A model generated the notes under the pieces. The model saw only the letters and a program-made list of their open reading frames with translations, was not told the origin of the DNA and searched no databases. A program made the translations under genes and the position numbers. A stretch of DNA of 23,235 nucleotides from positions 1 through 23,235 of the forward strand of contig CAMDAN010000031.1 in NCBI GenBank assembly GCA_945888535.1, given 5' to 3'. Below are positions 7,263 through 14,548 of the stretch, one piece after another. The DNA is from Bordetella parapertussis (GTDB lineage: Bacteria; Pseudomonadota; Gammaproteobacteria; Burkholderiales; Burkholderiaceae_C). Every line of letters starts with the position of its first letter. Position 1 is the stretch's first letter.

Positions 7263-8316
7263 ACGCTGGCGGCCTTGGGTGCTTGGCTGCGCCTTGGCGC
7301 TGGCTGTTTTTTTGGGGCATCTCGGGGTTTTGCAATCGTTGTCAGAGGCTTTGCGAGTATGGCCCCAAGCCCAACCCCAGGGCGAAGTGAACCGCGCTTT
7401 CACTACCCGCAGCGTGCGCTTGGAGCGCCCCGCCCCCGCTGTGCCCGCGAAGATAGTGGCCCCGCCGGTGCGGGTAGCAAAAAAACCGGCAAGCGCCGCG
7501 ACTCCTATTGCATCTGCTGAAACAGTGCAACCTGCAACCGAACTAGCGTCTTCGGAGCCGCTACCGTCGGCGTCAGCGTCCGAATCTTCAGCCCCAAGCC
7601 CTTCGCTTGAACCCGCCTCGTCGCCCGCTGCAGCTGCTGTTGTTGCGGAGGTAGACGCAAGCCCCCCTCGATGGAGTCTGCTGCTGCCTGGCTCTACTCG
7701 TTTACGTTACAAAGTTAACGGTGTGATTAAGGGCTTTAATTACTACGTCAATGGAGAGTTGCTGTGGTTGCACGATGGTAAAACTTATGACGCGCGTTTA
7801 GAGATCAGCCATTTTTTACTTGGTGCACGGGTGCAAACCAGTAAGGGGCAAGTCACTTTAGACGGCTTGGAGCCGCTGCGTTTTGGCGACAAAGTGCGCT
7901 CCGAAGTAGCCGCCCATTTCGAGCGCCAAAAAGGGCGGGTGAGCTTTAGTGCCAACACGCCGGACGCGCCGCTGCAAGCCTTGGCCCAAGACCAGCTGAG
8001 TATTTTTATGCAATTGGCGGCGATGTTTGCCGGCGATCCCACCCGCATCAAGCCAGGCATGCCCTTGCCGTTTCAAGCGGTCGGCCCCCGCAGTTCAGAA
8101 AACTGGGTTTTTCAGGTTGGAAAGTCGGAGATTTTGAAACTTGATGCGGGCCCCGTGCCTGCGGTGGCCCTGTTGCGCGAGCGAACTGGGGAATACGACA
8201 CCCGGGTCGAACTTTGGCTGGCCCCCCAACTCGATTACCTGCCCGCCCGTATCCGTTTAACCCAAAGCAATGGCGATGAAGTGAATATGCAATGGATTTC
8301 AAGCCAAAAACCCTAA
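7255..8316 (+). CDS. DUF3108 domain protein, membrane-anchored
   Basis: The product is a 353-residue protein of the DUF3108 type found in many betaproteobacteria; its function is not established. From a GTG at 7255 (VPKRWRPWVLG) it has one N-terminal transmembrane segment (about residues 8-25, LGCALALAVFLGHLGVL) and a long Pro/Ala/Ser/Glu-rich linker (about 45-135). A conserved folded domain begins near STRLRYKVNGVIKGFNYYV and runs to the end (DGLEPLRFGDKVRSE, LDYLPARIRLTQSNGDEV). The topology suggests a short cytoplasmic tail with the domain in the periplasm. The frame stays open upstream to an ATG at 7174, deep inside rhlE, but the GTG is the more natural start. It overlaps rhlE by 8 bp and is probably cotranscribed with it. 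Confidence 0.82.
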   Translation: MPKRWRPWVLGCALALAVFLGHLGVLQSLSEALRVWPQAQPQGEVNRAFTTRSVRLERPAPAVPAKIVAPPVRVAKKPASAATPIASAETVQPATELASSEPLPSASASESSAPSPSLEPASSPAAAAVVAEVDASPPRWSLLLPGSTRLRYKVNGVIKGFNYYVNGELLWLHDGKTYDARLEISHFLLGARVQTSKGQVTLDGLEPLRFGDKVRSEVAAHFERQKGRVSFSANTPDAPLQALAQDQLSIFMQLAAMFAGDPTRIKPGMPLPFQAVGPRSSENWVFQVGKSEILKLDAGPVPAVALLRERTGEYDTRVELWLAPQLDYLPARIRLTQSNGDEVNMQWISSQKP

Positions 8317-8391
8317 AAAATCCTGTTACCCTTGAAATGTGAGATGCTCACCCCATGTCTTTTCCTGAAGGCAAACCACAAAGACCACCGC

Positions 8392-8733
8392 ATGCACACG
8401 CTCTACGATTCTGAAACTTTCACCGTCACCCACATGTTGGCCAACGCCCAGTCGCAGAACATGAGCCCCGAGGCGGCCTCGGGCCCAGGAAATACGGCGT
8501 TGAGTGACGTTAAAACCGACCAATACCCCCAAGGGGTGCCGATGCTGGCCCGCCACGGCTTTGAGATTGTGGACAAACGCTCCGGCAAAGAGGTGTACCT
8601 TGATGGCTCGTGGGCCGAGCTTTTTCAGCAGCACATCGTCGCTTGGCAGGTCAATATGCCGACCCAAGAAGAAGTAGAAGACACGCTCTCGCAATACGCA
8701 GAGTTAGCGCAGAACCCCGTCTTGGTTCATTAA
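8392..8733 (+). CDS. Small DUF3567 family protein
   Basis: The product is a 113-residue soluble protein of the DUF3567 (BTH_I0359-like) family, widespread in Burkholderiales and of unknown function. Family features I recognise are the start MHTLYDSETFTVTHM, the central HGFEIVDKRSGKEVYLDGSWAELF and the acidic helical end PTQEEVEDTLSQYAELAQNPVLVH. A less conserved insert (about residues 18-50, rich in Ser, Pro and Gly) separates the N-terminal strand from the core and looks longer than in members I recall. The ATG at 8392 is used because it gives the family N-terminus. The 75-bp gap from the DUF3108 gene holds a small dyad GTGAG-ATG-CTCAC (8339-8351) and no convincing promoter. The gene faces psd tail to tail. 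Confidence 0.85.
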   Translation: MHTLYDSETFTVTHMLANAQSQNMSPEAASGPGNTALSDVKTDQYPQGVPMLARHGFEIVDKRSGKEVYLDGSWAELFQQHIVAWQVNMPTQEEVEDTLSQYAELAQNPVLVH

Positions 8734-8753
8734 AACGGATTTGATCGGCTGCC

Positions 8754-9599
8754 CTACTGGGCTTGCGCCATGGCCTCGCCCATGCGCACCGGCAAGGTGG
8801 CTTGCCATTTCGCGTTCCAATCCAAAGCGCCTTTGGGAAACAACATCACCACAGTGGAGCCTAAGAGAAACCGCCCTAGCTCTTCGCCTCGCAAAAGGGA
8901 AATGTTGCTCTCGTCGTAATGCCATTCAGTGACCTGCGGTAAGCGCGGCGGGTTGACGACGCCGTGCCAGACGGTGGCCATGCTGCCGACCACGGTCGCC
9001 CCCACCAAGGCCATCACCAGGGGCCCAAATTCGGTGTCAAAGACACACACCACCCGCTCGTTTCGCGCAAACAAACCGGGTACGCCCCGCGCGGTTTTTG
9101 GGTTGACGGAGAACAGGTCGCCGGGCACATAGACCATGCTTCGAAGCCGGCCCGCGCAAGGCATATGGATACGGTGGTAGTCGCGCGGGCTTAGGTACAA
9201 CGTGGCAAAACTGCCGTCTTGAAACTCGCAGGCCAGCTCTGGGTCGCCCCCGACCAGCGCTGTGGTGCTGTAGGCGTGGCCCTTGGCTTGAAAAATTTGG
9301 TCGGCTTGGATGGTGCCAAATTGGCTGATCGCCCCGTCTACCGGGCAAACAAAAGGAGCATTGGCTAGCGGCCGCACACCCGGGCGCAAAGCGCGGGTAA
9401 AAAAGTCATTAAAGCTGGCGTAGCTTGCCAGATCCGGGTTGGCTGCTTCGTTCATATTGACGTCGTAGCGTTTGACAAACCATGCAATCAAGCGGGTGGT
9501 TGCTGTGCCCCAACGGCGGGTGGCAACCCAACCGCCAAAGACGGTGAGCGCGCGTTTGGGCAGGAGGTACTGCGGCAACACCGCGATGAAATCAGACAC
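8754..9599 (-). CDS. psd: Phosphatidylserine decarboxylase proenzyme
   Basis: This inner-membrane enzyme converts phosphatidylserine to phosphatidylethanolamine. It is made as a proenzyme that cleaves itself to create a pyruvoyl prosthetic group. The 281-residue product has the expected catalytic triad: Asp88 (CPVDGAIS), His145 (DYHRIHMP) and Ser248 in the LGST cleavage motif (246-249), which would become the pyruvoyl group at the start of a short alpha chain. Other family blocks are SFNDFFTRALRPGVRPL, GDLFSVNP and RNERVVC. Length and residue spacing match the short proteobacterial form (E. coli Asp90, His147, Ser254). The start MSDFIAVLPQYLLPK is typical. It is divergent from the LysR gene over an 82-bp gap and convergent with the DUF3567 gene. 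Confidence 0.97.
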   Translation of the reverse strand: MSDFIAVLPQYLLPKRALTVFGGWVATRRWGTATTRLIAWFVKRYDVNMNEAANPDLASYASFNDFFTRALRPGVRPLANAPFVCPVDGAISQFGTIQADQIFQAKGHAYSTTALVGGDPELACEFQDGSFATLYLSPRDYHRIHMPCAGRLRSMVYVPGDLFSVNPKTARGVPGLFARNERVVCVFDTEFGPLVMALVGATVVGSMATVWHGVVNPPRLPQVTEWHYDESNISLLRGEELGRFLLGSTVVMLFPKGALDWNAKWQATLPVRMGEAMAQAQ

Positions 9600-9623
9600 A
9601 GCAACTCCGGTTGGATGAAAGAG

Positions 9624-9655
9624 GCAAAATAAACATGTAAAGCCCCTTTATTTGC
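9624..9655. promoter_or_regulatory. Dyad in the psd-lysR divergent region, possible operator
   Basis: GCAAAATAAA (9624-9633) and TTTATTTGC (9647-9655) are inverted repeats with one extra A, separated by 13 bp. A second smaller dyad, TAAAG-CCC-CTTTA, lies at 9638-9650. The AT-rich arms resemble the dyads used by LysR-type regulators upstream of their own genes. Whether the adjacent regulator binds here is inference. Confidence 0.3.
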
Positions 9656-9681
9656 AAGGGTCGGGAATTATAGTGAGCGCT

Positions 9682-10569
9682 ATGAGCCTTGCCCGCATTC
9701 CCCCTATCCAATGCCTGCTAACGTTTGAGGCCCTGGCGCGTTTGCGCAGCGTGACCCAAGCCTCGGAAGAATTGTTTGTCACCCCGAGCGCGGTCAGCCA
9801 CCGGGTACGCCAGTTAGAGCAAATCATTGGCACCAAGCTGTTTGGTCGAGCGGACTTTTCTCTGACGACCGAGGGCAGCGAATACCTCGCCCATGTTCGC
9901 GAAGGTTTGGCTATTTTGCAAAAGTTCCCTAGCGCAAGCGCCGTGTCTGGTAAGCGCAAGCTACGCTTGGCAGTCACTCCCACTTTTGCCCGCTCGATTG
10001 TGATTCCCCGCTTGCGCGAGTTCACCGAAGCCTATCCGGAAATTGACGTGACCATGCAGGTCTCTATCCCTTTGTTGGATGTGGTTGCCGAAGATGCAGA
10101 CCTGACCGTGCGGTTTGGCGCAGGGCGCTACGCTGACTTGGAGTTTGTGTGTTTGACGAAAGACGTCATCACGCCCTTGGCCTCACCCACCTTTGTGCGC
10201 GAACACGGGCCCTTTGAGACAGCCCAAGATTTAGAGCGGGTGGCTTTGTTGCGCAGCCCTTTGGAGCCTTGGCGTAGCTGGTTTGCTGCCAACGGTTTGG
10301 ATTGGCCCGAGCCAGTGGATGGATCGCAGTTCAATGACATTGGGTTGATGTGCGACGGCGCGGCCGCAGGCATGGGCGTGGCGCTGGTGCGCCTGAAGTT
10401 GGGCGCTCCTTGGTTAGACAACGGCTCGCTGGTTCGCTTAGGCAGCAGTGCGCCTTTTGTCACCAATGTACCGAGCCCCCACGCCCATTACCTGTGCTGG
10501 CGCACCGGAATGATGGACCGCTGGGAGTGCGCCGCCTTTGCCGAATGGCTCAAACAAGTGTTGGCTTAG
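9682..10569 (+). CDS. LysR family transcriptional regulator, GcvA-like
   Basis: This is a 295-residue DNA-binding transcription factor. An N-terminal winged helix-turn-helix (about residues 9-66) has the standard LysR pattern: LLTFEALARLRSVTQASEEL, FVTPSAVSHRVRQLEQIIG, KLFGR and LTTEG. A type 2 periplasmic-binding-like effector domain follows (about 90-290), starting RKLRLAVTPTFARSIVIPRL, with DADLTVRFGAGRYADLEFV and FNDIGLMCDGAAAGMGVALV. The VRFGxGxYxDLE pattern is typical of the GcvA-like branch. I chose the ATG at 9682; a GTG at 9673 is possible. It stands divergent from psd and 103 bp before the glcD-like gene on the same strand, so either could be its target. The effector cannot be read from the sequence. 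Confidence 0.9.
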   Translation: MSLARIPPIQCLLTFEALARLRSVTQASEELFVTPSAVSHRVRQLEQIIGTKLFGRADFSLTTEGSEYLAHVREGLAILQKFPSASAVSGKRKLRLAVTPTFARSIVIPRLREFTEAYPEIDVTMQVSIPLLDVVAEDADLTVRFGAGRYADLEFVCLTKDVITPLASPTFVREHGPFETAQDLERVALLRSPLEPWRSWFAANGLDWPEPVDGSQFNDIGLMCDGAAAGMGVALVRLKLGAPWLDNGSLVRLGSSAPFVTNVPSPHAHYLCWRTGMMDRWECAAFAEWLKQVLA

Positions 10570-10672
10570 ACCAGCCTGGCGTCCGCCGGGCGCACCTTCA
10601 AGCTCTCAATTTCACGCAGCGCTGAAAGATTCTTCACGCACTACCGGGCCGAGTTCCCTTACAGTAAAGCCA

Positions 10673-12199
10673 ATGAACGCCCCTCTTCCTTCTGCTGCCC
10701 ATGCTGCCACCCAAGCCATAGGCAACGACCTGCTTGATAAAGCGGCTTTGCAAGCGCTGATTGTGCAAGCCTTGCACCAGGTTTTACCTGCCCACGCCCT
10801 GCTGTACCAAACCGAGGACACCACGCCGTATGAGTGTGACGGCTTAACCGCCTACCGCCAGCGGCCTTTGGTGGTGGCTTTGCCAGAAGACGAAGCCCAG
10901 GTAAAAGCTGTTCTTCAAACCTGCCACGCCCTGCGCGTGCCGGTTGTCGCTCGGGGTGCGGGAACGGGCTTGTCGGGCGGGGCCATGCCTCACGCCCGCG
11001 GCGTGACCTTGTCTTTGGCAAAGTTCAACCGCATCGTAAAAATCGACGCCCGCAGCCGGACGGCGCTCGTTCAATGCGGTGTTCGCAACCTCGCTATCAG
11101 CGAAGCCGCAGAGCCCTACGGCCTTTACTACGCGCCTGACCCGAGCAGCCAAATCGCTTGCACCATCGGCGGCAACGTTGCTGAAAATTCTGGCGGAGTC
11201 CATTGTCTGAAATACGGTCTAACCCTGCACAATATTTTGAAAGTACGGGGCTTTACGGTAGAAGGCGACCCGATTGAATTTGGCGCAGACGCCTTAGACA
11301 CGCCCGGCTACGACCTGATGAGTTTGGTCATCGGTAGCGAAGGTATGTTGGCTGTGACTACCGAGGTCTTGGTCAAACTCATACCTAAGCCGCAACTCGC
11401 CCGCTGCATCATGGCCAGCTTTGACGATGTCCGAAAAGCGGGAGACGCGGTGGCTGCGGTGATCGCCGAAGGCATTATTCCCGCGGGTCTCGAGATGATG
11501 GACAAGCCCATGACCGCTGCGGTTGAGGATTTTGTTCACGCCGGCTATGACCTCAACGCTGCGGCGATTTTGCTGTGCGAAAGTGACGGCACGCCTGAAG
11601 AAGTCGAAGAAGAAATTGGCCGCATGAGCGATGTCTTGCGCCAAAACGGCGCGACCGCTATTGCGGTAAGCCAATCGGAAGCAGAGCGTTTGAAATTTTG
11701 GAGTGGCCGCAAAAACGCGTTTCCGGCGTCGGGCCGCATCAGCCCCGATTACATGTGCATGGACAGCACCATTCCGCGCAAACGCTTGGCCGATATTTTG
11801 TTAGCGATTGCCGAGATGGAAAAGAAATACCAGCTTCGCTGCGCCAACGTGTTTCACGCCGGTGACGGAAATTTACACCCGTTGATCATGTTTGATGCCA
11901 GCGACCCCGATCAACTTCACCGCTGTGAGCTTTTTGGCGCCGACATCTTAGAGACCAGTGTCGCCATGGGCGGAACCGTAACAGGCGAGCACGGCGTCGG
12001 TGTGGAAAAACTCAACAGCATGTGCGTGCAATTCTCAGCTGAAGAAAACGCCCACATGTTTGCGATCAAACACGCCTTTGATCCGCACGCATTGCTCAAC
12101 CCCGGTAAAGTTATCCCGACCCTGCAGCGCTGTGCTGAGTATGGAAAGATGCTGGTGCGCGGCGGGCAAATCAAGCACCCTGATTTGCCACGGTTTTAA
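10673..12199 (+). CDS. FAD-linked oxidase, GlcD/D-lactate dehydrogenase type
   Basis: The product is a 508-residue flavoprotein that oxidises a 2-hydroxy acid such as glycolate or D-lactate. The PCMH-type FAD-binding domain (about residues 50-230) contains VPVVARGAGTGLSGGAMPHA, YAPDPSSQ and TIGGNVAENSGGVHCLKYG. The FAD-oxidase C-terminal domain (about 270-490) contains NVFHAGDGNLHPLIMFD, GGTVTGEHGVGVEK and HALLNPGKVIPT. Length matches GlcD of E. coli (499 residues). The GlcE and GlcF partners of glycolate oxidase are absent next door, so a stand-alone D-lactate or D-2-hydroxy-acid dehydrogenase is an alternative. The ATG at 10673 is chosen; the frame is open upstream, but that part overlaps lysR and has no family similarity. 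The 103-bp gap before it holds no convincing promoter. Confidence 0.9.
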   Translation: MNAPLPSAAHAATQAIGNDLLDKAALQALIVQALHQVLPAHALLYQTEDTTPYECDGLTAYRQRPLVVALPEDEAQVKAVLQTCHALRVPVVARGAGTGLSGGAMPHARGVTLSLAKFNRIVKIDARSRTALVQCGVRNLAISEAAEPYGLYYAPDPSSQIACTIGGNVAENSGGVHCLKYGLTLHNILKVRGFTVEGDPIEFGADALDTPGYDLMSLVIGSEGMLAVTTEVLVKLIPKPQLARCIMASFDDVRKAGDAVAAVIAEGIIPAGLEMMDKPMTAAVEDFVHAGYDLNAAAILLCESDGTPEEVEEEIGRMSDVLRQNGATAIAVSQSEAERLKFWSGRKNAFPASGRISPDYMCMDSTIPRKRLADILLAIAEMEKKYQLRCANVFHAGDGNLHPLIMFDASDPDQLHRCELFGADILETSVAMGGTVTGEHGVGVEKLNSMCVQFSAEENAHMFAIKHAFDPHALLNPGKVIPTLQRCAEYGKMLVRGGQIKHPDLPRF

Positions 12200-12232
12200 G
12201 CTACGCCGGCCAATTTCCCGTGTTTCTAATTT

Positions 12233-12248
12233 GTCTATTTCAATAGAC
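12233..12248. promoter_or_regulatory. Perfect 16-bp dyad upstream of the tctC-type gene
   Basis: GTCTATT-TC-AATAGAC is a perfect palindrome with 7-bp arms. It sits between glcD and the tctC-type gene, 83 bp before the latter's start. A -10-like TACGAT follows at 12258-12263. The symmetry fits a dimeric repressor or activator site; the short centre and lack of a U-run argue against a terminator. The regulator is unknown. Confidence 0.4.
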
Positions 12249-12315
12249 GAAACCCTGTACGATGCATTCGCAGCGTCTTATCCCCGTAGGCGACTGGCAG
12301 TTCACAATCTTATAA

Positions 12316-12324
12316 AGAGGAGAG
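12316..12324 (+). promoter_or_regulatory. Strong ribosome binding site of the tctC-type gene
   Basis: AGAGGAGAG ends 7 nt before the ATG at 12332 and is one of the strongest Shine-Dalgarno sequences in this window. It supports 12332 as the true start and fits the high expression usual for periplasmic binding proteins. Confidence 0.7.
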
Positions 12325-12331
12325 ACTTCTT

Positions 12332-13327
12332 ATGTTGAATTCCAAACATTTGCTTCAGCGACGCAGCCTGCTGCAGTGGGCCGCGGCCGGCGCAACTGGC
12401 TTGACACTTCCGAGCTTTGCACAAGCTTCATGGCCAGCCAAGCCGGTCACCATGGTGGTTCCTTTTCCAGCGGGCGGCGGCACGGACGCCTTTGCCCGTC
12501 CGATGGCAGCGCAGTTTGCGCGGCTGACAGAAAAACAGCTCATCATTGATAACAAGGGTGGCGCAGGAGGAACCTTGGGCGCAGGCATTGCCGCCAAGGC
12601 AACGCCAGACGGTTACACCTTGTTTATGGGCGCGGTACACCACACGATTGCACCGTATATGTATCCCAAGCTCGATTACGACATTGAGCGTGATTTTTCG
12701 CCCCTGATTTTGGTGGCCAGCGTCCCTCAAATTTTGGTGGTGAATCCCAAAAAAGTTCCAGTGAACAACTTCAAAGAGTTCCTCGACTTTGTTCGTAAAA
12801 ACCCCGGCAAACTCAATTACGGCTCTGCTGGTGGTGGAACCTCACACCATTTGGCCGGCGAGTTGTTTAAGCTCCAAACGAAAACTTTCATCACCCACAT
12901 TCCCTACCGCGGCGCGGGCCCCGCCTTGCAAGATTTAATTGCGGGTAACGTGGACATGATGTTCGATGGCCTGGGGTCATCCGCTGCCCATATCAAAGGC
13001 GGGCGTATCAAGGCATTGATGGTTTCTGGTGCCAAGCGCAACGCGGCGTTTCCTGATGTGCCTTGTTCAGCCGAACTGGGATTACCTGACTACACCGTAA
13101 GTACCTGGTACGGCATATGGGCGCCTAAAGCCACACCCACTGATGCCCAAGCGCGGGCTACGGAAGAAATTCGTCGCGCCTGCCTGACCGACGAAGCCAA
13201 AGCAACCTGGGCCAGCCAAGGCGCCGAATTTCCCAATTTGGCCGGAGCGCAGTTTGATGGCTTTATCAAAGGAGAATTGGCCAAGTGGTCTAAGGTTGTT
13301 AAAGCCTCTGGCGCTAAATTAGATTGA
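12332..13327 (+). CDS. Tripartite tricarboxylate transporter substrate-binding protein (Bug/TctC family)
   Basis: This is a 331-residue periplasmic solute-binding protein of the Bug (TctC) family, which is greatly expanded in Burkholderiales and binds small carboxylates or related anions. A signal peptide with a twin-Arg-like start (QRRSLLQWAAAGATGL, residues 9-24) has likely cleavage after FAQA (29-32). Mature-domain motifs are WPAKPVTMVVPFPAGGGTDAFAR, DNKGGAGGTLGAGIAAKATPDGYTL, NYGSAGGGTSHHLAGELFK, HIPYRGAGPALQDLIAGNVDMMFD and IKALMVSGAKR, all classic for the family. The TctA and TctB membrane subunits are not adjacent, which is common for Bug proteins. Its stop overlaps a possible TTG start of the aminotransferase gene, and cotranscription is likely. 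The ligand cannot be deduced. Confidence 0.95.
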   Translation: MLNSKHLLQRRSLLQWAAAGATGLTLPSFAQASWPAKPVTMVVPFPAGGGTDAFARPMAAQFARLTEKQLIIDNKGGAGGTLGAGIAAKATPDGYTLFMGAVHHTIAPYMYPKLDYDIERDFSPLILVASVPQILVVNPKKVPVNNFKEFLDFVRKNPGKLNYGSAGGGTSHHLAGELFKLQTKTFITHIPYRGAGPALQDLIAGNVDMMFDGLGSSAAHIKGGRIKALMVSGAKRNAAFPDVPCSAELGLPDYTVSTWYGIWAPKATPTDAQARATEEIRRACLTDEAKATWASQGAEFPNLAGAQFDGFIKGELAKWSKVVKASGAKLD

Positions 13328-13335
13328 CGGGGTCT

Positions 13336-14538
13336 ATGCGCCGCACCATTCTGAATCTTGAAGAGTCCAAAATACGTGAAGTCGCCAATGCCGGTTTAGG
13401 GCGCAGTGATGTTTTGGCTTTTTGGTTCGGGGAAAGCGATGAAGTCACGCCTGACTTCATTCGCCAAGCGGCGATCGATTCATTGCAGCGGGGCGAAACC
13501 TTTTACGCCCACAATCTAGGCCTTCCTGAGCTGCGCGAATCGATTGCGAACGCGATGACGGCGAAGCACTCAGCACCTGAGGGGCTCGCGCCAATAGGTG
13601 CCAATCGAATTGCCGTGACCGCCGGTGGTGTGAATGCCTTAATGCTCGCGGTGCAAGCGCTGGTCGATGCGGGTGACGAGGTGGTGGCGGTCACGCCGGT
13701 GTGGCCCAACCTGACGGCGCAGGCGGTGATCATGGGTGCGAAACTGAGGACTGTTGCCTTGGCTGCGCAGACGCAGAAAAACGCCGCTGGTGATAAAGGG
13801 GCTTGGACGCTGGACCTGCCTAAGCTGTTATCTCAGATCACGGCGCATACCAAACTGCTGATCGTCAACGCGCCCAACAACCCCACCGGCTGGACGCTCA
13901 GTCGCGAAGAACAAAGCGCTATTCTTCAGCATTGCCGCAAAACAGGGACGTGGATTTTGGCTGACGAGGTGTATGAAAACCTGTATTACGAGCCGACCCA
14001 TAACGACTGTGCTCCAAGTTTTTTAGATCTTGCTGCGCCCGAAGACCGCTTGGTGGTGGTGCACAGTTTTTCAAAAAGTTATTTGATGACAGGTTGGCGC
14101 TTAGGTTGGTTGGTGATGCCGCAAAGCATGGAATCAGCCATGGGCAAGCTCATTGAATTCAACACCTCGTGTGCCAGCGTGTTTACCCAACGCGCAGGCT
14201 TGGTTGCCTTAGAGCGGCGCGAAGAAGTCACGCCGCGTTTGGTGCAACACCTTAAAGCCTGTCGCGACACCTTGGTCCCCGCGCTGCAATCGTTGCCGGG
14301 CGTTCAAGTGGCAAGCCCCAAGGGCGGCATGTATGCTTTCTTTCAACTCCCAGGCCATACCGATTCTCTAGAAACCGCCAAGCGTTTGGTATCAGAAGCA
14401 GGGCTGGGCTTGGCCCCAGGGAGTGCGTTTGCTCCAGAATCATCGGCGTGGTTACGCTGGTGTTTTGCGTCTAAAGATCTGGCGCGTTTGACCGACGGTG
14501 TGGGGCGTTTGGAGCGTTGGCTCAAAATCCAAAGTTAA
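13336..14538 (+). CDS. Pyridoxal-phosphate aminotransferase, class I/II
   Basis: This is a 400-residue fold-type I PLP enzyme of the aspartate aminotransferase superfamily that moves an amino group between an amino acid and a 2-oxo acid in the cytoplasm. Motifs are FYAHNLGLPELRESIA (substrate-side N-terminus), VTAGGVNALMLAVQAL (PLP phosphate region), VIVNAPNNPTGW-type NAPNNPTGW, LADEVYENLYY (Asp and Tyr contacting PLP), SFSKSYLMTGWRLGW with the Schiff-base Lys at about residue 247, and a C-terminal WLRWCF containing the carboxylate-binding Arg. The ATG at 13336 follows GACGGGGT, an acceptable Shine-Dalgarno; a TTG at 13324 overlapping the upstream stop is the alternative. Substrate is unknown. 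Its stop lies 10 bp from the end of the convergent carboxyltransferase gene. Confidence 0.92.
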   Translation: MRRTILNLEESKIREVANAGLGRSDVLAFWFGESDEVTPDFIRQAAIDSLQRGETFYAHNLGLPELRESIANAMTAKHSAPEGLAPIGANRIAVTAGGVNALMLAVQALVDAGDEVVAVTPVWPNLTAQAVIMGAKLRTVALAAQTQKNAAGDKGAWTLDLPKLLSQITAHTKLLIVNAPNNPTGWTLSREEQSAILQHCRKTGTWILADEVYENLYYEPTHNDCAPSFLDLAAPEDRLVVVHSFSKSYLMTGWRLGWLVMPQSMESAMGKLIEFNTSCASVFTQRAGLVALERREEVTPRLVQHLKACRDTLVPALQSLPGVQVASPKGGMYAFFQLPGHTDSLETAKRLVSEAGLGLAPGSAFAPESSAWLRWCFASKDLARLTDGVGRLERWLKIQS

Positions 14539-14548
14539 AGCGTATTCA

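Noticed and set aside
8339..8351. GTGAG-ATG-CTCAC hairpin before the DUF3567 gene.
   Set aside because: The arms are only 5 bp and there is no T-run or promoter next to it. It is mentioned under the gene but not supported as a separate element.
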